Assembly: GCA_030062745.1 (NCBI GenBank)
Contig: CP099839.1
Span: forward strand, 2,857,001-2,921,000
From: Capitulum mitella
Lineage: Eukaryota; Arthropoda; Thecostraca; Pollicipedomorpha; Pollicipedidae
Length of the DNA stretch: 64,000 nucleotides
Reading direction: 5' to 3'
In this document: positions 39,101 to 59,520 of the stretch, piece after piece
How the letters are laid out: each line of letters opens with the position of its first letter
Position numbering within the stretch: the first letter of the stretch is position 1
Made by a program: the position numbers and the translations under genes
The notes under the pieces: model-generated
Told to the model about the DNA's origin: nothing
Database searches by the model: none
What the model saw: the letters and a program-made list of their open reading frames with translations, nothing else

Positions 39101-42100
39101 AATGCCTCTGAAGTGAGCCATATGTGAATATTGTGTGCACTGACAAATACCCTTCTCACTCACGCTTTCTGCCAAGCGTGATCATAGGGCTGATATAGCA
39201 CGGGCTGTATTATTACTGTTATTATTTTAGTGTGAAGCTTACAGATATGACAAACATAATAGCGTTCACGATGTCACCGGTGCGGTCGTATGATCATGAC
39301 CACGACAGTGACGTCTTGAGCCAGCGGCCTGGTCTCGGTCTGACGATGCGTCTGTCCGTGTGCGCAGAAGTGCAAGGTGTGCCGGACGAAGGAGGCCGGC
39401 GCCGTCTCGCTGTGCGGCGGCTGCAAGCAGCTCTACCACTGGGCGTGCCTGCGTCCGCAGCTGCAGGAGCCGCCGGCCGCCGACTGGCAGTGCCCGGCGT
39501 GCCGGCCGCGCCAGCAGCGGCGGCTGCGCGCCCGCAAGCCGCCCGCCGACGAGCCGCTCTCGGCCGCCGAGCAGGTGAGCGGCCGGCACGAGGCCGAGGT
39601 GCGGACGGCGCGCTCAGCCTCACGGTGGGACGCTGAGTGGCGGTGTTCGGGGGCGTTCCTGTGAACGTTGCTATGATGTTTGGCTGCTGTGATCCGTGCA
39701 GTGCGGATGGGTTGTCGCTGAGGCTGTTTGTTGCCGCTTTTAGGAGAACGAGGAGGCACATCTAAAGAAGGAGGAGGTCTGTCGAGTGTGCGAGTCGCCG
39801 GAGGAAGAGGACATGATATTCTGCACCAGTTGTCCTGCCGCGTTCCACAAGCACTGTCACGACCCGCCCGTGCTGCTGCGTGTCAGGTGAGTGTTGTTGA
39901 TGCCAGAGAGGCATGTTGCGGTAATGCCTCTTGGAGACTGGCATTCAAGGTCGCGGCTCGAACTGGGTTATGAAAGTCAAAGACGCGGGCTGTTGACCTG
40001 GGACAAACCGCTGCTGCTCCTCCTTCCAGGGGCCCGTTTCACCACAGGAATATATTCTGTGAAGGTGGCATATTTAGTCACTTTTGTAATACTTATGACA
40101 TTCCGTTTCACCAACCGTCGCAGATGAATATTTACCCCGTTCAAAGTATGACAGCATGAAGCGGCATAGCATCCCGCTTTCGGAGTACTATGACGTCAGG
40201 CCTGTCATAATTATTCCATTTAGTCAGCGGACTGCCGAGTTTGCGGTCGATCAGAGTATGCCAGTTTTGCTGGCATATCGCGCGATTCTTGTCGGTGTTC
40301 CAGAGGTTATATCAGTGTTGCGATTGTTTCTTTTTCGAAAAGAGTTCATTTGAAGCGTTTGGGCTCTGGAGGATGGTGCAGATATTGCAGAAGCTGCTGG
40401 AGCTGAAGCAGATTATTCTAAGCATGTCATGAAAAGAAGCCACGAAGAGAAGAACAAACCTTTTCATCTAATACTTTACCGTTCTTTTTCTAGCACTTCC
40501 GGAGCAAACTCCGTAAAAGATACTGAGCGCTTCTACTAAAAAATCGCGCTAAGATTTTAAAAATTAATACAAGATTCAAACGAATATCGCTGACATCTAG
40601 TAACTTACCGCTTTGCAGGTGCCCAGGAAATCAGTTCCCTTCCCCTCTTCTCGTCGCGGAAGGCTGCCATTTTCACAGTCGTAAACAGAACTGTTTGTTT
40701 TCTGGCTTCTTTTTCGACGCATCAGTCAGACTTAACCATAACCGTTGTAGTCGGAAGCCGACTAGTCTTGCGCCAAGTCGTGTGTCTCATCAGTCGTCAG
40801 TCGGTTGTCCGTGGACAGCACTGACCTTGGTATGAGTTGAACGTAACCGCCGGATAAAAATAGTGCCGCACCGGCCAATCAGCGATTGCGCGTAGAGTGC
40901 AAACGCGAACTACTTCCTTGAATATATTCCTAGCGCCAAGGCATACTTACGGCAATGGTGAAACGGAATAATAATCGTGTCATAATTTGAATGGGATAAT
41001 ATGCCACGCGCTGATGGGATACTATTCATGTGGTGAAACGGGCCCCAGGATGGCACCAAAGGTGTTTGACTAAATTCCGGACCATGCCAAAAGCATTAGC
41101 ATGTGCTGCTTGGTAAATGTCTGATGTACAGCCTTGCCCTGCCTGCTGAACAATGCAAAGGCAATCTGGTGTAACGGTTTGGACCGTGGGAATTTTTATT
41201 TTACCGGAGATGTACACCCCTCCGTTGACAGGCCGGGTTGGGCGTGCATGGACTGCAAGGGGGCACCAAAGAAGCGCGGCGGTCGGAGAGCGACCAGACC
41301 TCTGCCCTCGGAGCTGTTACGGGCCGCCAGGGTCAGCGACGCGTCCGACGTCGACGACGACGACGACGTTGACGAGGGCTACGTCGCGGAGGGACCGGCG
41401 CGTGACAAGACGAGCCGCCTCCGCGTGGTCAGCTCCGACGAGGAGCCAGCGGCCGAAGAGGCGCCTGCGCCGGCGGGGCGCCGCTCGGCCGGCCGGCCCG
41501 CCGCCGCCGCCACCGCCGCGGTCCAGCCGCGCCGGTCGGGCCGCGCGCCCCGCCGCAGCTACCGCCAGCTGGCCGGCGGCAGCGAGTCCGAGGACGAGCG
41601 GCGCATCCGCGCGCTCAGCTCGGACGACGACGACGAGGAGGAGGCGCCGCGCCGGCGGCGGCGCAGCTCGGTGGCGCGACGCGTCGAGGTGCGCCGCCGC
41701 TGCCTGCGCGCGCCGCGCAAGACCTACGTCGAGCCCGACGAGAGCGACGTGGAGACGCTGGAGGCGGTGGTGGTGGTGTCGCCACTGCCGGCCGAGGCGC
41801 CGGCAGAGCCGACCCGGCCCTCCCCCAGCAAGGTGGAGCTGGTGAGTGGGGACGAGGCGCGGATTGGGCGGCGGGGTTCCAGTGATAGGCCGCTGTACGT
41901 TCCGCAATGAGGAGGCTGCCCTCAGCCGGGGCCAGTCGGCTGTGGTTCAGGCGCCGCCTTCTCCGCCACGACTGGGTCCCAGTCCGAACTCGCCGAACGT
42001 TCGACCCCGTGCTTTCTGCTGTCGTCAGTGCTTGTCCCCTGCCATTGGCGGCCGTGCCCGCTCGCCGGCAGATCCAGCAGGCGGGCGCCGTCTGCATGTA

Positions 42101-42839
42101 CTGCGACCAGCCGCGCACCCACCGCAACGAGCTGGCCGTCTGCCAGTCGTGTCCGAACCTGTACCACCGGCGGTGCGCCTCCCGCGCCGGCCTGGTCGAC
42201 GCCTGGCAGTGCTCGGTCTGCGTGATGCCGGCCACCTACCGGGCGCGGCCGGTCAAGCCGCGCACCAGCGAGGTCAGCCACTCGGCGCCGCCCCGGGCCG
42301 GCTGAAGGGGCGCGGGCGGGCCCAGACATACCCGAGCAGCCGTCTGTGGACTCGGAATGGGACACCGGGTACTTTCGTTGCGACGCAGTTTCTTTCCTGT
42401 GGCTTGTGCTGTCGTACAGGCGACCTCGAGCTCCTTGGCCTTGTTGAGGAACGTAAATCGGCCGTTGTCCGTGTTTCTGCGTGAGGCGTTCTACCCTGCT
42501 TAACTGACTTTTCTGTGGTGGCTTATGCCTCTGATCCACTCAGTTCGGGGAGTCGTCCATCTCCGTAATGGTCTGTTGCTTTATATGAGTCGATAGTGGC
42601 ATTTTTGCTCGGTTGCAACAAAGTTTTTTTTCAGAATATAGGTGAGCATGACGCATTTGATGTTACAGAATTTCTGGAATATTTCCCAAAACTCCATTAT
42701 GCTCACGTAGACTAAAAAACTAATTGCCTTTCTGCCTGATCTGTTCTGTGTCATTAAATGCCGCTCTCCTCGGCGGCGGCGTCCGTCTGTGGCTGACACG
42801 CCCGGATCTCCTTTGCAGGACTATGAGTACGACGAGTGA
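25612..42839 (+). CDS. BAZ1B: BAZ1B/WSTF-like remodeller subunit: WAC, DDT, WHIM, three PHD fingers, no bromodomain
   Basis: BAZ1B (WSTF) is the large nuclear subunit of the WICH ISWI chromatin remodeller. Seventeen exons: 25612-25724, 30208-30383, 30695-30791, 31293-31484, 33116-33289, 33718-34795, 35078-35350, 35682-35840, 36225-36613, 36940-37288, 37665-37828, 38256-38943, 39368-39574, 39744-39886, 41232-41841, 42072-42272, 42819-42839; 1677 residues. Exons 1-3 encode the WAC domain (residues about 1-128; VWVCQCTGHTGLTHKEAW). Exon 7 is the DDT domain (611-701; LPNDLFGEVAMVTEF, LLNDEIAE). Exons 8-10 cover the WHIM motifs (ELVRLALRR; CELFELTPAERLEVL; APLGLDRHHHRYWLLPS), exon 11 QPGQNMWF, exon 12 ALQGLMAP. 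PHD1 is in exon 13, PHD2 is split over exons 14-15, PHD3 is in exon 16. The last exon reads DYEYDE-stop. BAZ1B rather than BAZ1A is indicated by the DDT and WAC sequences and the SSDKEN segment. The junction 33289/33718 is chosen for frame; the stronger-looking donor at 33286 and acceptor at 33710 do not agree in phase. Confidence 0.92.
26532..26592. repeat. Short 36-bp tandem duplication
   Basis: CCAGTCAGCTAAGGTTCTCT followed by GAGAG occurs at 26532 and again at 26568. The intervening bases differ slightly. It lies in BAZ1B intron 1. Confidence 0.85.
29140..29195. repeat. Near-perfect hairpin, 25-bp arms and 6-nt loop
   Basis: The left arm 29140-29164 and right arm 29171-29195 are reverse complements with a single mismatch (A/G), separated by AGAAAA. 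The element sits alone in BAZ1B intron 1. It could be a miniature foldback transposon or a transcribed hairpin; I recognise no microRNA family. Confidence 0.85.
30059..30142. repeat. (AT)31 microsatellite followed by a TG-rich run
   Basis: An uninterrupted AT dinucleotide run of about 62 bases (30059-30120) is followed by a short TG-rich stretch. It lies 66 bases upstream of BAZ1B exon 2. Confidence 0.97.
31690..33040. repeat. 40-bp minisatellite with a 360-bp higher-order repeat, BAZ1B intron 4
   Basis: About 30 copies of a 40-bp unit fill 31820-33040, with decayed copies from about 31690. The unit contains GTAGCCGGACGTCGATGTGT and GCCGGGCTGGACGT followed by a variable end (CATTCT, TATTCT or TGTTCC). 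Variants recur with a period of nine units: 32161-32460 is identical to 32521-32820, and 32581-32640 to 32941-33000. The array ends about 75 bases before exon 5. Long open frames on both strands across it are a by-product of repetition. Confidence 0.97.
40030..41045. mobile_element. 1.0-kb non-autonomous DNA transposon (Harbinger-like), BAZ1B intron 14
   Basis: The ends are inverted repeats: the left end begins GGGCCCGTTTCACCACAGGA and the right end finishes with TGGTGAAACGGGCCC. The same 3-bp sequence CAG flanks both sides (40027-40029 and 41046-41048), as a target-site duplication. A second inner pair of related inverted repeats occurs at about 40103-40120 and 40950-40970 (ATTCCGTTTCACCA against TGGTGAAACGGAAT). 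There is no transposase; short open frames inside look random. Terminal GGG, a 3-bp duplication and subterminal repeats fit PIF/Harbinger-type elements, but the superfamily is inferred. It lies between the two exons encoding PHD2. Confidence 0.8.
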
Positions 42840-44636
42840 CGGCCTGGCCGGCGTCGTTAGATTATTTTCGTACCGGTTGTACAGTCCGGCCCTGCGCGGG
42901 TGCGCCCCTGTCGGCGGCGGCCCGCGTCGGCGGCGCCCTGCGCAGCGAGGCCCGGCGCGCCCCGGCCGCCGCCCGCACGCGTTCTATCGTGACGTCGCAA
43001 TCTGTTGGCCGTTAGTGATAAGTTGAGCGCTGTTCGTTGTCGGCCGTCTCTCTGTAGCGTTTTAGCCGGTCGTAGCCGCCCTCCGTCTCGCTGTTTAGGT
43101 TGTTGAGCACAGAGACAGACATTCTCAGTACCTGCGCCGTCATAGTGGCCCCATTCTGCTGAGTTCCGCCTCCGTAGTCGGTGTAAGGCCTATTTAAACG
43201 ATACTTCAGACGCATTGCGGAATACATGACTTCTAGTTCGCCGCTGTGTTGTTTCAAAACGCCAGGGATTGCAGCTGCTATGTATTTCGTGGAAATGGCA
43301 GCGCTGACAAGGCACGCTGGGCAAATCTGTGGTAAATATCAAAATCCACAAGGCACTTCCAAACGATGTACAATCATTTACGTTCCGAACGGTGTAACAT
43401 GAAGTCCCAATGGGGAACAAACCGCGCGACCCAGTACCTTAAAAGCTGGATCGCAGGATAATAAAATACATATATTTCGGGATCGTATGGGTCGGCGCTG
43501 GGCGTTGGACTACCGGTCATCTGTCGGCAACAGAAGGCACAGGTATGCGATGTTCCGCACCGCAACACGTTTTCACTTCGCAACTGGCGTGACAGACGCC
43601 GAGAAGAGGTGGGAGGATCTGTAGCGTACCCTGCCGAGTGTACCTTCGCGTGCCAGCAGCTGCTGCGACCCCTCTACCTCGGCCCGGCCGGCGGCGCACC
43701 ACACGCTAACCGGAATTAGCTATAAAACTAGCCGTCGGGTGGGTCCCGTGCGCCGGCGCGACGCCCGGCTGCTCGTCACATGACCGCGCGGCGCCGATTG
43801 CACGGGCGGCCTGCCTGGACGCACCGGTCAGAGCCGGGGTGACGTCACTGCCTATTGCACGAGCCGCCTTCGTGCACTCCCGCCACGGAGGCCGTGTATA
43901 AAAATAAATCAACGCCGGTCTTATAATGAACAATGCGTGTATGCGTATATCACAATATCAGGTGGCGTTTCCCTGGTTCCGTAGGGTCCACCCGGTACCC
44001 GCGAAAACGGAAAACGAGAAGAGAGGAGCCTGATGACAGCCACGGATAGGATGGAACCCACGAACGTAGGAAAAGTATGAGTTGATTGATCTCGATAGCG
44101 ATGAAAGGGAATACGCGCCGCTGAATTGTTTAAAAACGCGCTGCGCCGCGCCGCGGTTGAGCAACATTTCATTTCAAATACTCAGATAAATGCTCTCCCC
44201 TAAAAGCTCATCGGCAATAGAGCCGTGCCCCTTCTTTCCATCGGGAGAATTTAAAATCATCCGTTTTCACCCTGGGCATCGGAATCAAAACGCGCTGCGT
44301 AAAACAAAAAAAAGTGATGTGAGTGACACGGGCATGGGGACAAACTCCAAAGCAAGCGTCGCGGTCGGCTACTCACGGGTTGCCACGGCAACCGCCGGAC
44401 GGGCGCTCACCGCGGCAAAACCGCCCGAAAGTCACGGCACGAGAGAGCCACGCGCGGGAGACAAGACGGAAACCAGCTAGCGACGGGAGCCGGGCGGGCC
44501 TTCGGCAGGCGGCTGGTTTGTACTCTGCTGCCGAGCAGCCGTCCGGCTCGGCCAGAGGCGGCCGCGAGCGCCGCGGCGTCCGGCGCCGGAGCGCCCTGGC
44601 GCCGCTCTGCCGGCGCTGCGGCGGAGACGTCGTCCA
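42840..44636. other. Convergent spacer and 3' UTRs of BAZ1B and UAP1
   Basis: No coding exon and, in particular, no bromodomain-like sequence is seen after the BAZ1B stop. Candidate AATAAA signals on the plus strand for BAZ1B lie at 43460-43465 and 43903-43908. I found no clear minus-strand signal for UAP1. Confidence 0.6.
43903..43908 (+). terminator. Candidate BAZ1B polyadenylation signal
   Basis: AATAAA about 1.06 kb after the BAZ1B stop codon; another AATAAA at 43460-43465 is an alternative. Neither is confirmed by a visible cleavage context. Confidence 0.3.
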
Positions 44637-54068
<9,432 letters not shown>

Positions 54069-55087
54069 GTCGGCTGAAACGACACGAGGTGCCGTCAGAA
54101 CAGGCCGTCATTACCCCGACACTGCCGTCGCCGCCGAGGTGGAGGATGACTAGCAGCTCACTGGAGTCGGTCACCGAGAAAGAAGCGGAGTACCTTCCCA
54201 CTGGGCAGCCACTGAAGAACAGGCCGTTATCATCAACAAGCTGCTTCGCGAGAATGCGCCGGCTCCTCTCTTGGATCGGCCTTTGAGTAATAAAGCAACT
54301 TCTCACTGACGTGGCTCCTGAGGACCTGCTCCTCGCTCGAGGCGGCTCCTCGGCGGCGGCCGCGGGCGGAGGTCGCCGCCCGGCCGGCTCTGAGCCGTCC
54401 GTCCGCCGCTGGTCGCCGCCGGTCGCCGCCGGGTCCGCGGGGAACCGACTGTTGACGCTCGGTCGCCGGGCGGGCCGGCGGCCGGCCGGCCGGCGCTTTT
54501 GCCCACGCCTAAGCCCTGACGTAGGCATCCATGGAAACAGAGCGCAACGGAGCGAATCGATATCAGACGCCTGCTGAAGTGTTTCCTTGACGTACTGGCC
54601 TTTGAAGACGACTGGCGTCGACCAGTTGTATTGACCACCGAACAAAGCAACAAACGAGCAAGAAAATGTGTTGTTGCAACCGCATGTAGCTGACGGTTCA
54701 CAAATGTGCTTTAACGGAGTTCTTAAGCATCTATTCTTTTCAACCGGCTTCATTGCAAATCTTCAGCGGGCGTTTACAGCAATTTCAAGCGATGTAAAAA
54801 CGCATTTTTCCTAACATGAGGGCAGCGTGGTAATTTGGAATTCATATTAATAAAATGCCAACACTAATAAAGGATATTCAGCGAGAAACAAATTAATTCT
54901 ATAAATTTGCATCAGCCCAGTTTTCGGGCGTCGGCGCCGCGCCGGCGCCGGCAGCGCGTGCGGCCGTCCTGCCGACCTCGGGCCTCTGAGAGCGGCGCGC
55001 GCGACCCTGGGCGCCTCCCATGACCAGTCCCGCCGCCAGCCATGGTGCCAATCGTCTCTGATCGGCGGGACGCGTGGGGCCCGCTCG

Positions 55088-55220
55088 GTCCGACCCGGCC
55101 CGGCCCGGCCCGACCCGGCCCGGCCCGACCCGGCCACGAGGCCCGGCCAGGCCAGGCCCGGCCTGACCCGGCACGGCCTGGATCGGCTCGGCCCGGCCTG
55201 GCCCGGTCCGACTCAGGCCC
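55088..55220. repeat. CCCGG-type low-complexity tandem run
   Basis: About 130 bases built from variants of the 5-mer CCCGG/CCCGA, ending in related but decayed copies. On the minus strand it reads as a G-rich tract with repeated short G runs. It lies about 1 kb upstream of the UAP1 ATG exon. Confidence 0.9.
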
Positions 55221-56117
55221 AGCCCGGCCCGTGCCGGCGGACCAGCGCTTCCGCAGCTAACGGGCGGCGGCCGGCCAGCTGGGGACCGGGGCGGCGGCGG
55301 CGACCTCCGCGCCGGCCGGGCGGTCCGGCGGCCGCCGGCCGGCCACCCGGCGACCTTGGCTGGACGGCGCGCCGCTATCTCCCCGCGCGCCACGGCCGCC
55401 GCCGGCGTCGCGTGCCTCCGCGGCCCCTCACGGGCGGCAGTCGTCCCGTGCACGGGCACGCCCCCGGCGCGCTCACGGATCGCCGCAAGCGTTGCACGGC
55501 TGCCGGCGCCTGGCGGTCGCCGCGGCGGTGTTGTGAGAAGTCTTGTCGTTCCGCCGGCAGCGAGCAGCCGCAGTATTTCCGGAAATCGGCCGAGTTCGGT
55601 GTGTGAAGGCCCCTCGTCCAAGCCGTGAAGGCCTTGTGTTACACCTGACCGAGCGGCCAGGGCCAGCCGTCGAACGCACGGCGCAGAAACTCGGCTGTCC
55701 TGCGGCCCGCCCGCCTCGGTCTGCGCCGCAGTTACCCCGCCCAGTTTCGGAAGCGACGGATCCATTTCAGGGCAGCGGTGCAGTGTGCATAGCCGTTAGT
55801 CATCAGACACAATCACAGTCCAGCGCAGCTCGTGAGGACCGCAGCGGTGAGGGCGAGGTCCCGGGGAGGGGAGCGGGCGCTGCTGCGGCCCCGTGCGGTA
55901 CCGGCGCGCCCCTGCCGGCCACGAGAGGCCGACGTCGTGAAGCGTGCGGCGCGAGCGGCCGGCCGGGTCGGCGCCGGCGCCGCGGCGGCCGGCGCGGGCG
56001 TGTCTCGCGTCTGCAACACGCTGCGACGACCGCTCATGGTCACGACCGGGCCGTACTTTCGACGACGTTACAAAATCGCCGCGCGGCGGCGAAGGTCTCC
56101 GCGCTCGGCGGGGAGGC

Positions 56118-56134
56118 GACCCCCCCCCCCCCCC
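56118..56134. repeat. C17 homopolymer
   Basis: Seventeen consecutive C on the plus strand. A C15 run follows at 56519-56533. No gene is recognised around either. Confidence 0.95.
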
Positions 56135-58880
56135 ACCTGTCGCTCCCCGGGACCGGCTGGACGTGGCGGAGGGGCTCCGCCGCCGCAGCGTCCCTTTGCT
56201 CGCACCTGAGGGCGCCGCGGCTAATGGCCATGTCGGCACCGCCGACCACTTCAGGCTGAGGGGTGAAGAGAGCGTCCGTTTCAAACGCTCCGGCGAGGGC
56301 CGCGAGGCCTTTGGCTGACAGGTGTTTACCAGTGCTTTCATGGTCATTAGCTGCTCGCTTAAAATGCGCGCTGTCCAAACAACTGAATCCGCATAGCGAG
56401 CTCGATAAGGCGATGCAATTTCCAATGCGATAGCCCGTCACACTTGACGCCTAAGCACACACTGGCTCGCAGACGTCTCGGTGTAAAAATCTCCGATTAG
56501 GGCCGGATAAGGCAGAGTCCCCCCCCCCCCCCCGCCCACACATCGGACAACCTATCGCCGCATCCACCCTTTGACCCGCAGACGGCTTCCGTTTTCGCCT
56601 CCGCCCACCGACGGCTGGTCTTTGTCACGGCCACGCGGGCGCCCATGTACCCAGCCACGCAGCCAGGTTCAGGGGTCACGTTCCGTGTGACGAGGCTGAC
56701 GCTTACCCGCAAGTCATGCTTCGCGGGCTGCGTGGCGGAAGACAGTCCGTTCGGAACTTCGTCGGGGAGACCGCCGCCCCAAGGATGAACATTGAGCAGC
56801 TCAGGGGCTTGTTAAACTGGTTTGAACTACAAAGAGATTCACATGAATGGCAGTGACAACGTCAGGGTTTTTGTTTCATGCCGTGATACAACTTGCGCGC
56901 CGTCGGCATAACAGGCGGTACTAGAAAAGGTAAATAAACTTGATAAAGATCCCACAGAAATGCCCGCTGAAATATGCCATTAGCACACCAAATATGCCAT
57001 TAGAATACCAAACGGTGGTGTCCCGTCTAGTAATTTCCCGCTAATGTCTCAACAGATCGCAACAGGTTGCCTCCGATAAAAAGGGGCTATTGTGACGTGA
57101 ACATCAGTTCTTTGTGTCCGGTTCTGGACGCCAATAAAATCACAGTAATAATATCAGCTATATTCCTTAATCACAGTTCTGCACTGGTCTAGAGACATTT
57201 TGCTTAATACCTGTGTATGTCAGGCGACAGAGTACTTGCGGAGCGTGGGTTCTTTTTACATTTCACGCATACATACACAGTTGCACTTTAAATACGAATA
57301 TTTTAACCTCATTTTGGCTTCCTGCATTGAAATAAACCAATACCACATCGGTCGGAACATTACATTTGCGTTGGTGGGGCTTGGACCCTACCACAAGAAT
57401 ACAAGATGTCAACCCCATTGCTGAGCAATTTCCGGTGCTCTTTGCCTCAGAGCTGTCTGAGCAAGAAACCATATCAAAATCTGGCATACCTGAAGGTAAT
57501 CGTAATGTTTTGGTTTTATTCTCTGAAAATGCACAGCAGAGTACCACAGAGGCCGGCGGCTCAGCGTATCGACTACGGACTATTCATCAGACCGAGCGAA
57601 AACAAACGTTATTGTGAAAAACCGCTGACGCTTAGACGGAAAACTGACTATGACAAGCCAGGATAAAGCACCTAGGCATACACTCGCGTCGGTAAAAGCG
57701 AGAGCTCAACCTGTGAGGAATGTCCGCAGCGTGGCTGTCAAACTTGACACGTTACCTTATACTATCCATACCCAACAATCCGGTAACAACACACCCACAC
57801 CCGTGGCATGTGCGATTCCAATAGGATCAGTTAAATTTCACGCACCACGTCAGGTCAGCTTACTTCTTCCGAACTCCAAACACTTAATGAATATGTCAGG
57901 CGTTCGCGGACAAGGCCACCAGGAGCCGACTGCTGCACACGCAGGCGTCAGTTGAAGCAAGCCGGCCCCGAGACACGAACACGAGCTTTCATTGGAGGAA
58001 CGTTGACGCAGCAGAAGCAATATCTCGGTTGTGAAGGATGTAAATCAGCGGTGACGAAACCGCCACGAGAGGGTTGACAGCGAGAGTAAGGAACAGCTGA
58101 TGCCTCTGACCCGGCCGACCTCGCCAGTTGGCGGACGCCGCGCAGCCCGAGGTACCTGGCCCTGAAGCGCCTGAGGCCCATCGGTCTGGTGCCTCACGCC
58201 AGTGGGCCGTCGGGCCCGCGCCGGTCACGGCACGCTGATCTCGGGCCATGATCTCGGCGTCCATAGGCACCGCTGCACTGCGAGCTATGGGCCTCTGCAT
58301 AGGGATGAAGCTGAACTATGAAGATGATGCAGCGGTACGGTTCATTTCCATTTGGTTAACTTCAGGAACTATCGCCATTCAAGGGGTTGCGCAGAAAGCT
58401 TTACCCCAAAAAATGCATCTTAAACCAGCAAGGAAATGTACAGAAAGTCAGCGCTGTACAGTATGTGGCACCTGTGTTGTCATTAAGACGACATCAGAAC
58501 GAACCCGGACAGGTAAAACCCGAAACGTCTGTAAGCCGTAAAAAGGGTAATCTTTTTAACGCCTTTCCTGTCGGCAGTCCTTGAACCTGCTTGCTGAGCG
58601 TCGCATTGAAAGGTTCTATGCTTCAGCCTACTGTTTGCCTTGTCGGTGGTCGTATCTAATGCAATACCCTCTCCATTGATGGCAGCTCCCTCGATTAGGC
58701 TCCCAGGTCACCCATGGACTAACCAGTCCTCCCACCTGCGGATAACTGTTGCAGCAGTATATCGAGGCTCGGAGTAAAGACCTTCCTTTTATCTGTCTTC
58801 GGGCCATATTTCTGGCTCTTGATCACTATTGTCGCCGTGCCTGCCCGATCGGCTGCTTACAGTGACGGCTCACGTGTCCA

Positions 58881-59520
58881 GGGTCACACCGGCTGTACCC
58901 GCCCTCTCACCTCCTATCAGCTCCTGTGTCTGTCTGGTGAGGGTCACACCGGCTGTACCCGCCCTCTCACCTCCTATCAGCTCCTGTGTCTGTCTGGTGA
59001 GGGTCACACCGGCTGTACCCGCCCACTCACCTCCTATCAGCTCCTGTGTCTGTCTGGTGAGGGTCACACCGGCTGTACCCGCCCTCTCACCTCCTATCAG
59101 CTCCTGTGTCTGTCTGGTGACGGTCACATCGGCTGTACCCACTCTCTGACCTCCTGACAGCCCCTGTGTCTGGTGAGAGTCACACAGGCTGTACCTGCTC
59201 TGTCACCTCCTGACAGCTCCTCTGTCTCTCCAGTGAGGGTTACACCGGCTGTACCCACTCTCTGACCTCCTGACGGTTCCTGTGTCTGTCTCGCGAGAGT
59301 CACTCAGTCACTGCTCTGTCATCCCCTGACAGATCCTGCGTCTGCCTGGTGATGGTCACGCTGGTCGTGCCTGCCCTTCCACTTCCTGGCCGATCCTGTC
59401 TGTCTGGTGGGGCCACATCGGCTGTACCAGTCCTCTCGCCTCCTGACAGCTGCCGTGCCTGTCTGGCGGGGGTCGCGTTGCCCGTAACCGCTCTCTCACC
59501 TGCTGGTGGCTCCGGCGTGA
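58881..59520. repeat. 60-bp minisatellite
   Basis: Four nearly identical 60-bp units begin at 58881, 58941, 59001 and 59061, each starting GGTCACACCGGCTGTACCCG (one base after the unit start), followed by at least five decayed copies to about 59520. Because 60 is divisible by three, both strands show repetitive open frames; these are not taken as genes. Confidence 0.95.

Larger units (their letters stand above)
54074..58880. other. CpG-rich region upstream of UAP1, no recognised gene
   Basis: The 3' splice site before the UAP1 start is at 54074-54075 (minus). Beyond it, 54900-56300 is extremely GC-rich and includes a CCCGG-type low-complexity run; it could contain the UAP1 promoter and leader exon. 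From 56700 to 58800 the composition is average. Open frames up to about 290 codons here consist of Ala/Arg/Pro/Gly strings and have no conserved motifs. Confidence 0.5.

Noticed and set aside
39887-41231. A nested gene inside BAZ1B intron 14
   Set aside because: Most of the intron is the inverted-repeat element at 40030-41045, whose open frames are under 70 codons and featureless.
54899-55765. 288-codon minus-strand open frame upstream of UAP1
   Set aside because: It runs through CCCGG low-complexity DNA and encodes only Pro/Arg/Gly/Ala strings. There is no splice or family support.
57366-57666. Overlapping 83- and 86-codon frames that might be a transposase relic
   Set aside because: I could not identify catalytic residues, zinc-binding patterns or flanking repeats.
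58819-59157. Repetitive open frames with a VTPAVPALSPPISS-like unit
   Set aside because: The unit length of 60 bp is divisible by three, so any stop-free frame repeats. Several frames and both strands are open.
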